A stretch of 64,000 bases of DNA, from the NCBI GenBank assembly GCA_934511465.1, contig CAKSWG010000001.1, positions 103,064-167,063 on the forward strand. Reading direction: 5' to 3'. The notes under the pieces are model-generated. The model searched no databases. It was not told where the DNA came from and saw only the letters and a list, made by a program, of their open reading frames with translations. Every line of letters begins with the position of its first letter. The stretch's first letter is position 1. Below are positions 56,780-64,000 of the stretch, piece after piece. A program made the translations under genes and the position numbers. The DNA comes from an uncultured Faecalibacterium sp. GTDB taxonomy: Bacteria > Bacillota > Clostridia > Oscillospirales > Ruminococcaceae.

Positions 56780-56998
56780 TTATACAGATTTCTCTATGGA
56801 GTTAACCAAGAAAACAAAAACGAGCCATAAAAACAAAATATTGCAAAAGAAGATTCCATACGCAGCCGCAGAACCTATGCGTACAATTATTACCGGGGCG
56901 TCGTATGTCGCTGGAATCTTATATAAACAGCTTACTATAACAGTTGTGATTCCCAATTTTCCCGCATGTCTAAAGTAGTCAAGAAGCGTTCCTAACAA
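56780..56998 (-). CDS. Possible small membrane protein
   Basis: A 72-residue frame from a TTG start, with two hydrophobic spans (VRIGSAAAYGIFFCNILFLW and its neighbour). The frame stays open upstream into the hsdS fragment (YAKELKQTTDKKRPSNTLL), so it may be the end of a longer broken gene. No good ribosome site is seen. The gene-poor stretch 56692-57017 holds nothing else besides the promoter above. Confidence 0.3.
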   Translation of the reverse strand: MLGTLLDYFRHAGKLGITTVIVSCLYKIPATYDAPVIIVRIGSAAAYGIFFCNILFLWLVFVFLVNSIEKSV

Positions 56999-57017
56999 TG
57001 TATTTGATGGCCGTTTT

Positions 57018-57357
57018 TTATCTGTTGTCTGTTTCAGTTCCTTCGCATATGGACTGCTGAAGTAAATTATCGTTTACCGCTGCATTACATCTAATTTTTT
57101 CGCTGATGCTACTTGCGAATCCAACAATACTTTTTCTTTCTCGCTCACTCGGAATCGGAACCATTAACTTTTGTAAAAAATCCAAATCAAATTTTCCCGC
57201 TCCAATTCCTGTAACTCCAACCTTTGCCATCAAATAATCTTTTTGTGACAACAACCAATAAAATATAAACTCGTTTTCTACTTCTCCATATGAATCCAGG
57301 CACTTTATATCTTGATTGAAAGCCACACCTTTTTCAACTCTAGCAATTGGTATTCCA
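57018..57357 (-). pseudogene. Type I restriction specificity subunit fragment (hsdS 3' end)
   Basis: About 112 residues match the second half of an HsdS target-recognition domain: GIPIARVEKGVAFNQDIKCL, YWLLSQKDYLMAKVGVTG and KLMVPIPSERERKSIVGF. The N-terminal part is gone: homology stops near 57357, where unrelated plus-strand coding starts. No hsdM or hsdR is nearby, so it is a dead fragment. Confidence 0.75.
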
Positions 57358-57822
57358 TTAAAAAGACCGCTTGACGTTGCGGATGAACTGTCTCCCGGTT
57401 TCCGTGATCGATTCTTCCGCGAGGAACTGCACATTCCCGATTATCTTCTCGAAAATCTCGGCAAGGCCAAGCCCGAAGAACAGGCTGAAATTTTTGAGGA
57501 AATCAAGAATTATGTGCCGAAGCCGAAGAAAGTCAAGCCTAACAAAGTAACGGTGAAGCAGGCAGAGAAAGCCGCCAGCAACACCATTGATGAAAACTAT
57601 GATGTTCCCCAAAAGTTTCTCGAACTGTACTACCGGCTCCACAATGCTGAATCTCTCATGCGAAAGAGTTGGGAGGTTACGTTCGACTTGAACCCGAAAC
57701 TTCTTACGCATCCGGAACAGGTCAAAGTTCTTCGCTTTGCCTTGAAACCTCATCTTGAATTTTTGAAAACGCTGGACGAAGTCCTTGCAGAATCCAGCGG
57801 TGAATCCGTTAAAACCGCATAA
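57356..57822 (+). pseudogene. 3' part of an unknown, probably mobile-element, gene
   Basis: From 57356 the plus strand codes for about 155 residues with real protein character (DELSPGFRDRFFREELHIP, DYLLENLGKAKPEEQAEI, KPKKVKPNKV). It is charged, helical and ends SGESVKTA. The open frame starts at 57316 only by crossing the hsdS fragment on the other strand, so the true 5' end is missing. I do not recognise the family; neighbours suggest a conjugative or integrative element. Confidence 0.5.
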
Positions 57823-57965
57823 CGACAGGCACTTGTAAGCCATCAACGAGCCACCAGCCGCAAGTACAGGGCGGAAAGCATCCGCGCCCTTGCGCCTGAT
57901 AAAAATTGGAACCTTGATTTTCTCGCCCGGCTTTGCCACGGTGGGACGATCAAAGGAGCGTGCGT

Positions 57966-58088
57966 TTGAACAAAAAGAAAAAGTCCACAAACACTTCCCC
58001 TTACCCCGATGAAGTCATCGACCGTTTGGCACGGGCGTTCTACCCGGCCATCCTTGCCTGCTGGAACAGCGAGGAAGGCCAAAGGTCA
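57966..58088 (+). pseudogene. Small element protein cut off by an R1 repeat
   Basis: After AAGGAG, a TTG starts LNKKKKSTNTSPYPDEVIDR and continues LARAFYPAILACWNSEEGQR, about 41 residues, then runs straight into the R1 repeat at 58089 and reads nonsense after it. It looks like a short conserved protein of integrative elements whose C-terminus was replaced by the repeat. Confidence 0.5.
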
Positions 58089-58190
58089 CTTGTCGGGGCG
58101 AGGCCCCTCCATCTTGCTAACGCAAGACCGTTCGGTCGCTTAAAAGCCCCACTGGGGCTTTCATTGCTCCGCTGCGCTGCGCAAACGCGA
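58089..58190 (+). repeat. Dispersed repeat R1, copy C
   Basis: Same order of parts as copy B: CTTGTCGGGGC, GGCCCC, CTTGCTAACGCAAG, AAAGCCCCACTGGGGCTTT, then a longer last stem TTGC...GCAA containing TCCGCTGCGCTGC. It interrupts a small gene. Confidence 0.88.
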
Positions 58191-58298
58191 GCTTGCCTAT
58201 GGCAGGCGGAACAGGCTCATCTTGCAGGAAAAGAAAAACAGGAAGCTCCCAATGGGGAACTCCCTGTTGTACATATCGCTGTTGTCTGTGGTCTTTGG

Positions 58299-58333
58299 CA
58301 GGGTGCGTCCGGGTGGGCGCACCCTGTTTTTTT
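58299..58333 (+). terminator. Intrinsic terminator, plus strand
   Basis: CAGGGTGCG pairs with CGCACCCTG, followed by TTTTTTT. It ends the plus-strand remnant region, against the kdpE stop. Confidence 0.8.
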
Positions 58334-59045
58334 ACTGTGCTTCATCATTTTCCACGCGCAGCATCCGATACCCCACGCCAACATGGGTCTGGATCAGATG
58401 CGGCGTGTTCGGGCATCGTTCCAGTTTTTTGCGCAGGGATGCCATATAAACTCGCAAGGAAGCAACATCATTTTCCTGTGTACTGCCCCATATTTGCTGT
58501 GTGATGGATGTATGCGTCAGAACTTTGCCCACATTACGAGCCAATACACACAGCAGTTTATACTCGATCGGAGTCAGGTGTAGCTCATTTTCACCCAGCC
58601 ATGCACAGCCTGCCGAAAAATCAATTTTCAAAGAGCCATTGACAAAAATCGGACTATTCACCCCGCCAGTAGCCAGTAGATTCAATCTGCGTTGTGTCAC
58701 ACGCAGTCTTGCCAACAATTCATCCACGGAAAACGGCTTTGTCAGATAATCGTCTGCGCCGTTGTCCAGTGCTTCGATTTTATCAGTGTCTTCACTCCGG
58801 GCGCTTAGGACGATGATGGGCAAATTCGACCATGTGCGGACACTGCGGATGACATCGGTTCCGTCAATGTCCGGTAACCCCAGATCCAGCAGCATAATGT
58901 CCGGATTGTGGCTGGTTGCCATCATGATCGCCATTTCCCCATTGGCAGCAGTCAAATATTTATAGTCATGAGTCTTCAGGGTCGTTGTGATCAGACACCG
59001 CACCGGAACATCATCCTCCACGACCAAAATGGTCGGTTTATTCAT
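58332..59045 (-). CDS. kdpE: KdpE-like response regulator
   Basis: A 237-residue OmpR-type regulator. The receiver has VVEDDVPVR, the phospho-acceptor Asp in IMLLDLGLPDIDG and the Lys in YLTKPFSVDEL; the winged helix ends with HVGVGYRMLRV. It starts inside the kinase gene's last codons. In E. coli KdpE drives kdpFABC; here the operon carries trkH and trkA instead. Confidence 0.9.
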   Translation of the reverse strand: MNKPTILVVEDDVPVRCLITTTLKTHDYKYLTAANGEMAIMMATSHNPDIMLLDLGLPDIDGTDVIRSVRTWSNLPIIVLSARSEDTDKIEALDNGADDYLTKPFSVDELLARLRVTQRRLNLLATGGVNSPIFVNGSLKIDFSAGCAWLGENELHLTPIEYKLLCVLARNVGKVLTHTSITQQIWGSTQENDVASLRVYMASLRKKLERCPNTPHLIQTHVGVGYRMLRVENDEAQ

Positions 59046-61011
59046 GAATACTCACCTCGCTTTGCGGCAGTGTAAAGGCAAACACACATCCGTGGGGGAC
59101 ATTATCCCGCAGCGTGAGCGTGCCGCCATGGGTCGAAAGAATCGTCCGGCAGAGCGGTAGGCCCAATCCAAGGCTGCGGTGACTGTCTGCAATGCGGTTT
59201 TGCCCAGTATAGAACATTTCAAAAACCTGTGCCTTTGCGCAGTTCGGGATGCCGGGGCCGTTGTCCGCAACTTCCACCACGACCTGATTGTCTTTTCCGT
59301 AAGCAGAAATCCGAATGACCGAGCCAATGGGTGTGTATTTGATGGCGTTATCCACCAGATTGACAATAACCTGCATGATAAGTCGTGCATCCACATTGAC
59401 TAGAAGAATCTCATCCCCATACTGTGTTGTGATGGTGTGTTCACAACTTTTCCGGTTGATGTGATGCAGAGCTTCTTCAATCATTTCATCCATCAACTGT
59501 GGTGAGATCTGCAGATTCATCCGCCCATTTTCAATGCGGGTGATAGAAAGCAGATTTTCCACCAAGTTAATCAGCCATTGTGCATCGTCAAAAATATCGG
59601 TGCAGATCTTATTCCGGGTCTCCACATCCAGCGTTTCTCCGTTGAAAAGCAGATTGCTGGCGTTGCCGGAAATAGAGGTCAGCGGGGTGCGCAGATCATG
59701 GGAGATCGTGCGCAGTAGGTTTGCCCGCAGCTGTTCATTCTGCGCCTGCATGGTGGCTCGTTCTTTTTCCAGCGCATTCCTACGATTTTCAATGGCCAGC
59801 GCACCCTCACCCAGAATGGAAAGCAGCACACTGTTTTCAAAGGCATCCAACGTTTTTTCGGACAGATCGATTCCAACTACTCCAAACACGCCGCCTCCGG
59901 TCCGAAGTGCAAGATAAAGCCCCTTTGCATCCGGGTAGCTATCAGTGCTTGCACCAGAACGCTTTTTGTTTGCAAATGTCCAGTTTGCAGCATCACGTTC
60001 TTCCGGTGCAGAAAAGATATTTTGCGCTGATTTCTCGTTAACCGAAAAGCACTGTTCTGAACAAAGACCTCCATTTTGTTCCGGGTAGACGATCAGGCTC
60101 CGGTTCAGCAGCTTCATCAGTTGGGAAGCTGTCAACGAAAGAATTTCTTCTTCGCTGTTTGCCTTCTGCAAAAGCTGGTTTGTATCAAACAGCACTTTCG
60201 TCCGAAACGCCGCCTGTGCAGACATTTTGGCGTGATCCTTCAGACGCGTTGTTAAAGTACAGGTAATGATCGCACAGGTCAACATCAACGCAAACGTGAC
60301 CTGATAGCCGGGGTCATACGCATGGAATGTCAAGCGCGGCTCTGTCAAGAAGAAATTATATAATGCCACACTGGCAATAGATCCCAGTATGCCGCAGGTG
60401 TAGCCGCTGGTAAACAGTGCCGTAAATAACACGCCCAACATATAGAACATGATAATGTTGTACCGTGCAAAGTCCAGCTGCAGAAACAGAAAGCCGATGA
60501 CCGTGATGCAGGCCAGAATGCCGACTGTGATCAGCAGGTCCCGGACAGAAGGCAGAAGAGAACGGACAAATAGCTTCCGGCCAGAGCCATATTCGTTTTC
60601 CGCTGCAACATCCGGGATGATATAAATATCCAAATTGGGTGCAGTCTGAGTTAGCTTTTCTGTCAGCGGAGGACCGCTCCAGAAATGGCGGCGGTGAACA
60701 CTGGAACGTCCCAGTACGATTTTTGTAATGCCTGAGATCCGGGCGAACTCTGCGATCTGCTGCGGGATATCATCTCCGTAGATCGTAGAAATATCTGCTC
60801 CCGCCTGCTCTGCCATACGGATATGCCGTTGCAACCGCTGCCGGTCTTCTTCTCCCATCTGGTTCGCATCCGGTGTGCGGACATAAAGTGCCGTAAACGT
60901 TCCACCAAACGCCTTTGCCATCGTTGCCGCCGTCCGCACGATCTTTGCGTTGGAGGGCGAAGATGATAAACAGGCAAGGATGTGCTCTGTGGGCTGTTTA
61001 GTCTGATTCAT
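59038..61011 (-). CDS. KdpD-like sensor kinase lacking the N-terminal KdpD domain
   Basis: A 657-residue kinase. Residues about 8-130 are a universal-stress-protein-like domain (ILACLSSSPSNAKIVRTAA, KIVLGRSS), then four membrane helices (DUF4118) at about 160-265, a GAF-like region, HisKA with TISHDLRTPLTSISG and an ATPase domain with DNAIKYTP and DNGPGI. The Walker-type KdpD domain found at the start of E. coli KdpD is absent. It likely senses potassium or turgor and acts on KdpE. AGGTGA precedes the ATG at 61011. Confidence 0.9.
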   Translation of the reverse strand: MNQTKQPTEHILACLSSSPSNAKIVRTAATMAKAFGGTFTALYVRTPDANQMGEEDRQRLQRHIRMAEQAGADISTIYGDDIPQQIAEFARISGITKIVLGRSSVHRRHFWSGPPLTEKLTQTAPNLDIYIIPDVAAENEYGSGRKLFVRSLLPSVRDLLITVGILACITVIGFLFLQLDFARYNIIMFYMLGVLFTALFTSGYTCGILGSIASVALYNFFLTEPRLTFHAYDPGYQVTFALMLTCAIITCTLTTRLKDHAKMSAQAAFRTKVLFDTNQLLQKANSEEEILSLTASQLMKLLNRSLIVYPEQNGGLCSEQCFSVNEKSAQNIFSAPEERDAANWTFANKKRSGASTDSYPDAKGLYLALRTGGGVFGVVGIDLSEKTLDAFENSVLLSILGEGALAIENRRNALEKERATMQAQNEQLRANLLRTISHDLRTPLTSISGNASNLLFNGETLDVETRNKICTDIFDDAQWLINLVENLLSITRIENGRMNLQISPQLMDEMIEEALHHINRKSCEHTITTQYGDEILLVNVDARLIMQVIVNLVDNAIKYTPIGSVIRISAYGKDNQVVVEVADNGPGIPNCAKAQVFEMFYTGQNRIADSHRSLGLGLPLCRTILSTHGGTLTLRDNVPHGCVFAFTLPQSEVSIHE

Positions 61012-61052
61012 CGAATCACCTGCCTTTCCCACAGTATAGCACAATTTGATGG

Positions 61053-61181
61053 TCACGACCACCAGCCGCGTCTTCTTCCTTCTTGCTGAATGATTTTTCT
61101 TCGTATGTGATCCAACACATCCGCCAGACGAAAGCCACTCAGCATGACTCCAAGAACCATCAATAGCAAAGCAACATCCAT
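61053..61181 (-). CDS. 42-residue membrane peptide in the potassium operon
   Basis: Read on minus from the ATG at 61181: MDVALLLMVLGVMLSGFR, then LADVLDHIRRKIIQQEG and a basic tail ending RRRGWWS, stop at 61053. One hydrophobic helix (3-17) is followed by an amphipathic basic tail. AGGA stands at a proper distance upstream. It fits exactly between trkA (19 bases) and the kinase gene (41 bases). Size and place recall KdpF-like small subunits, but the sequence does not prove this. Confidence 0.6.
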   Translation of the reverse strand: MDVALLLMVLGVMLSGFRLADVLDHIRRKIIQQEGRRRGWWS

Positions 61182-61199
61182 ACGATTCGTCCTATCTTT

Positions 61200-61847
61200 T
61201 TAGAGCCGGAAACATTTCTGAATTGAGCCGTATTTCCCCAGCACCAACATACTTTCATCCCGACACAGCTGCGTATCCGGCGTAATGTTCATATCGAGCT
61301 TTCCGCCCTTTTTCAGAGCGAGAATATTGATGTTATATTTTTTTCGGATATTGACTTCTCCAATCGTGCGGTCAATCCATTCCGGTGGAATGGTCACCTC
61401 CATGATGGCGTGGTCATCCTGCAGTTCGATGTAATCCAAAATATGTTCAGAACTATACCGGATTGCCGCCCACTTTGCCAACTGCTTTTCCGGGTAGACC
61501 ACTTCATCCGCACCATTGCGCAGCAGAAACTTGGCCTGCACATCCCGCTCGGCACGGGAGACCACAAACTTTGCACCCAGTTCCTTGAGCAGCGATGTCG
61601 TTTCCAGCGAACTCTGGAAATCACTGCCGATGGTCACGATGCAAACATCAAAGTTTCCAACGCCAAGAGAGCGCAGAAAGTATTCGCTAGTGCTGTCACC
61701 GATCTGTGCGTTCGTCACATAGGACAATACCGCATTCACACGGTCTTCGTTATTGTCGATTGCCATGACCTGATGACCCAGTTGATTCAATTCCTGTGCA
61801 ATATGACGTCCAAAACGGCCAAGGCCAATCAAAAGAATGGTTTTCAT
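61200..61847 (-). CDS. trkA: Potassium uptake regulatory subunit TrkA/KtrA
   Basis: A 215-residue RCK protein: NAD/nucleotide fold IGLGRFGRHIAQEL with acidic IDNNEDRV, then a C-terminal TrkA_C domain (GEVNIRKKYNINILALKKGG). It gates the TrkH channel. AAGGAGAG before the ATG at 61847 fixes the start; the frame upstream overlaps trkH. It lies 16 bases after trkH. Confidence 0.93.
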   Translation of the reverse strand: MKTILLIGLGRFGRHIAQELNQLGHQVMAIDNNEDRVNAVLSYVTNAQIGDSTSEYFLRSLGVGNFDVCIVTIGSDFQSSLETTSLLKELGAKFVVSRAERDVQAKFLLRNGADEVVYPEKQLAKWAAIRYSSEHILDYIELQDDHAIMEVTIPPEWIDRTIGEVNIRKKYNINILALKKGGKLDMNITPDTQLCRDESMLVLGKYGSIQKCFRL

Positions 61848-61863
61848 GCTCGTATTCTCTCCT

Positions 61864-63201
61864 TTATCCAATCGCAATTTTTTCCTGCGGCAGACGCGAA
61901 TGAGCAGGACTGCTGCCAAATGCCGCATAAATCAGAGTCAGTCCTCCGACACGGCCAAGGAACATCAGGGCAATCAGGATCCCCTGTGACAGCATTCCCA
62001 GATGCGGCGTGATGCCCAGTGTCAATCCCACCGTTGCCACTGCTGATGCAGTTTCATACAGGCAGACCGACATCGGAAGCTGCTCAGCTGTCGAGATCAC
62101 GAACGCTCCCAGAAAGAACAGTGTCAGATACATTCCCACGATTGTAGCAGCATTTTTGACGGCAGCACCATCGATCCGCCGCCCAAAAAACTCTGCATCT
62201 TCTCTGCGACGGAAGGTCGCCCACATATTAGCCAACAGAACAGCAAGCGTTGTGGTTTTCATGCCGCCTGCCGTAGAACCGGGAGAACCGCCCAACAGCA
62301 TCAGAACCACCATCAAAGCCTGCGAAGCACTGCCCATTGCAGAAAGATCAGCAGTGTTAAAACCGGCAGTACGGGGTGTAACGGACTGAAACATTGCCAA
62401 TAGAATCCGCCGCAAAACAGAACCCGATGTAAATTCATAAAAATAGAAGTACAATGCTGGCAGCACCAGAAGAATTGCGGTTGTGACAAGAATCACCTTA
62501 CTCTGCATTCGATACCGGTGAAATTGGAAGCGATGAACACAGATATCCTCCCATGTTAGAAAGCCAAGACCGCCAAAGATAATCAGCGCAGCGATTACGG
62601 AAGTGAGGAATGGGTTGCCAGCATACTGTGTCAGCGAAACAAATTTTGCACTCTTGGTTCCTAACAAGTCGAAACCGGCATTGCAAAATGCTGAAATAGA
62701 ATGGAACAGTGCATACCAGATTCCCCGCAGTCCATAATCCGCACAAAACGTCGGCAGGAGAAGCACAGCACCGACAAGCTCAAACCCAGCGGTAATCCGC
62801 AGAATAAAACCGGTCAGCCGCACAATACCGCCCATCTGTGGAGCCGCCGTAGCTTCCTGCATCGTACTGCGCTGTTTGAGGGAGATCTTTCGCCCGGAAA
62901 GCAGCGCAAAGGCGGCACCCACTGTAATGACACCCAATCCTCCGATCTGGATCAGAAGAAGGATCACGCTTTGCCCAAAAATCGACCAGTAGCTGCCGGT
63001 ATCCAGAACCACAAGTCCGGTCACACAAAGGGCAGAGGTGGAAGTAAACAGTGCCTCATGGAACGGTGTGACACACCGCTGCTGTACAGCAATCGGAAGC
63101 ATCAGAAGCAATGCGCCCACCAGATCAACTGCCGCAAAACCTGCAATAATGACCTGAAAAGAAGAAAAACAGTGCCGCTTGTAACGAGGATATTGAATCA
63201 T
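61864..63201 (-). CDS. trkH: Potassium transporter TrkH/KtrB
   Basis: A 445-residue membrane protein with four pore repeats; the filter segments are SALCVTGLVV, ISAFCNAGFDLL, TPRTAGFNTADL and ASAVATVGLTLG. Length is closer to KtrB than to long TrkH forms. It imports potassium with TrkA. It is the first gene of trkH-trkA-small ORF-kinase-regulator on the minus strand. Confidence 0.94.
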   Translation of the reverse strand: MIQYPRYKRHCFSSFQVIIAGFAAVDLVGALLLMLPIAVQQRCVTPFHEALFTSTSALCVTGLVVLDTGSYWSIFGQSVILLLIQIGGLGVITVGAAFALLSGRKISLKQRSTMQEATAAPQMGGIVRLTGFILRITAGFELVGAVLLLPTFCADYGLRGIWYALFHSISAFCNAGFDLLGTKSAKFVSLTQYAGNPFLTSVIAALIIFGGLGFLTWEDICVHRFQFHRYRMQSKVILVTTAILLVLPALYFYFYEFTSGSVLRRILLAMFQSVTPRTAGFNTADLSAMGSASQALMVVLMLLGGSPGSTAGGMKTTTLAVLLANMWATFRRREDAEFFGRRIDGAAVKNAATIVGMYLTLFFLGAFVISTAEQLPMSVCLYETASAVATVGLTLGITPHLGMLSQGILIALMFLGRVGGLTLIYAAFGSSPAHSRLPQEKIAIG

Positions 63202-63317
63202 AAAAACTCCTTTATCTATCCGTGTGCATAAAGATTAGCATGGAATAGATAAAAGAGCCGTAAAGAAAACTGTAGAAGTATAAAGATTTCATTAAGATTG
63301 ATTGCCCAACACAAAAA

Positions 63318-63365
63318 AACAAATGCTGGACATCACCAGCGCAAAAAACGGTAATGTCCAGCATT
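63318..63365 (-). terminator. Intrinsic terminator of the small hypothetical gene
   Basis: AATGCTGGACAT pairs with ATGTCCAGCATT on minus and is followed by TGTTTTTTTG. Confidence 0.85.
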
Positions 63366-63368
63366 CAT

Positions 63369-63620
63369 TTAGATTTCTAACCCATGGCTCCCAGCCACAT
63401 TCTTCAAATATTCCTCCGGGTCTCCGTTCAGAATCAAATCGGCATAGCCCAATGGATCATTGTAGATGAGGTAGTCCAATTCCGACCTCTGCGCCATAGT
63501 CACATCCATCGCACCCTCGACCCCGGTGCAGTCGATGGAAATTTTTCTCCCATCCCGGAGCAGCAGTTCCACGCAGCCGGTGTCCATATTAAATTTGCAA
63601 GCCCTTGCATCGTACTTCAT
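63369..63620 (-). CDS. Small hypothetical protein (DUF6061-like)
   Basis: An 83-residue acidic protein: MKYDARACKFNMDTGCVELL, then GRKISIDCTGVEGAMDVTMA and a C-terminus with YADLILNGDPEEYLKNVAG. It looks like a small beta-rich protein of the DUF6061 kind seen in Clostridia; this naming is from memory and unsure. AGGAGGACAAG precedes the ATG. Its own terminator suggests a single-gene unit, and an R1 repeat lies upstream. Confidence 0.65.
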   Translation of the reverse strand: MKYDARACKFNMDTGCVELLLRDGRKISIDCTGVEGAMDVTMAQRSELDYLIYNDPLGYADLILNGDPEEYLKNVAGSHGLEI

Positions 63621-63706
63621 AATCTTGTCCTCCTGAAATCATTGTTTGGTTTGTGGCGGTCAATCTATGATTTCGGATTTCATCTTCCACGGACACCTGC
63701 ATGGAA

Positions 63707-63794
63707 CTTGTCGGGGCAAAGCCCCTCCATCTGCTAACGCAGACCGTTCCGTCGCTTAAAAGCCCCACTGGGGCTTTCATTGCTTCGCAAACGC
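63707..63794 (+). repeat. Dispersed repeat R1, copy D
   Basis: CTTGTCGGGGC, AAAGCCCCTCCAT, CTGCTAACGCAG, AAAGCCCCACTGGGGCTTT, TTGCTTCGCAAACGC. The second stem lost one base pair relative to copies B and C, on both sides. Confidence 0.88.
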
Positions 63795-63809
63795 TAATTT
63801 TCCGAAGAA

Positions 63810-63857
63810 AACAAATAATCCGAACCCATCTCCTATCGGAAACAAGTTCGGATTATT
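63810..63857 (-). terminator. Terminator downstream of the tRNA-Pro 3' half
   Basis: AATAATCCGAAC pairs with GTTCGGATTATT on minus, then TTGTTTTC. It lies seven bases after the tRNA CCA end, as expected for a tRNA gene's own terminator; it may also work on plus (TTTTTG). Confidence 0.75.
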
Positions 63858-63863
63858 TTTGTT

Positions 63864-63909
63864 TGGTCCGAGTGGCGAGAATCGAACTCACGGCCTCTTG
63901 AACCCCATT
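63864..63909 (-). other. 3' half of tRNA-Pro(GGG), probable attachment site
   Basis: On minus: anticodon loop ATGGGGT, stem TCAAG, variable AGGCC, T arm GTGAG-TTCGATT-CTCGC, acceptor CACTCGG, then A and CCA. The 5' half is missing: upstream sequence does not offer CTTGA for the anticodon stem or CCGAGTG for the acceptor. Such a 3' piece is what remains when an element integrates into a tRNA. Between 63910 and 64000 the DNA is A+T-rich with no gene that I can support. Confidence 0.75.
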
Positions 63910-64000
63910 GTGCTCCACTCGTGGACATGTTGGTCAAAACGGCACACAATATACGCTATATCACTAATTTCAGAATCCGTTTTTTCATTCTATTTCGTTT

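Noticed and set aside
57018..57434. Working type I restriction system
   Set aside because: Only a 3' piece of hsdS is present; no hsdM or hsdR in the window.
63864..63940. Complete tRNA gene at the right edge
   Set aside because: The acceptor and anticodon 5' strands that should pair with CACTCGG and TCAAG are absent upstream.

Overview
The window reads as chromosomal DNA of an anaerobic, fairly G+C-rich Firmicute of the Clostridia. The gene set (type III plus type I glutamine synthetase with an ANTAR regulator, TRAP uptake beside uxuAB, T-box and TPP leaders, YesMN-type two-component genes, KdpDE-like kinase next to TrkAH) fits Oscillospiraceae and most resembles Faecalibacterium. That assignment is inference from gene content; no search was run.

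Layout. 0.1-4.5 kb: a four-gene Gld-type ABC exporter operon (minus). 4.6-5.5 kb: rpmE and a RelE/ParE-type toxin-antitoxin pair. 5.6-15.9 kb: a hexuronate-like block: TRAP transporter dctP-dctQ-dctM, an operon of sensor kinase, AraC-type response regulator and a second TRAP binding lipoprotein, then uxuA-uxuB; a lone YcxB-like membrane protein sits between. 16.1-25.6 kb: ten minus-strand genes in one apparent operon for a surface glycan and its decoration (glycosyltransferase, flippase, two aminotransferases, ATP-grasp enzyme, acetyltransferase, LicD, DUF2284, LicC-like cytidylyltransferase, SDR); the middle is visibly A+T-richer. 25.8-30.7 kb: aspartate dehydrogenase-like and hydroxyacid dehydrogenase-like genes, an unknown gene, a LOG-family gene, and TPP-riboswitch-controlled thiD-tenA. 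31.1-36.0 kb: livKHMGF. 36.2-43.1 kb: complete trpEGDCFBA behind a tryptophan T-box followed by a second terminator. 43.1-45.6 kb: rhomboid, CYTH and rRNA methyltransferase genes. 45.6-46.0 kb: a gene-free stretch built of structured repeats. 46.3-52.3 kb: glnN, glnA, an ANTAR regulator with a degenerate receiver, and pyrG. 52.3-54.2 kb: a membrane diguanylate cyclase. 54.3-58.3 kb: decayed mobile-element DNA (internally deleted serine recombinase, nucleotidyltransferase/HTH pair, hsdS fragment, two other gene ends). 58.3-63.2 kb: trkH-trkA-small ORF-kdpD-like-kdpE. 63.4-64 kb: a small hypothetical gene and the 3' half of a tRNA-Pro(GGG), probably the attachment site of an element lying beyond the right edge.

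The strongest unexplained signals are: two families of dispersed structured repeats whose stems change in a compensatory way between copies; a 20-bp-phased direct repeat just upstream of the dctP promoter, likely the operator of the neighbouring response regulator; promoter-proximal terminators ahead of livK and glnN and another before glnA, together with an ANTAR protein lacking its phospho-acceptor; a possible new phospho-alcohol decoration pathway in the glycan operon; and an unlisted 42-residue membrane peptide in the potassium operon.
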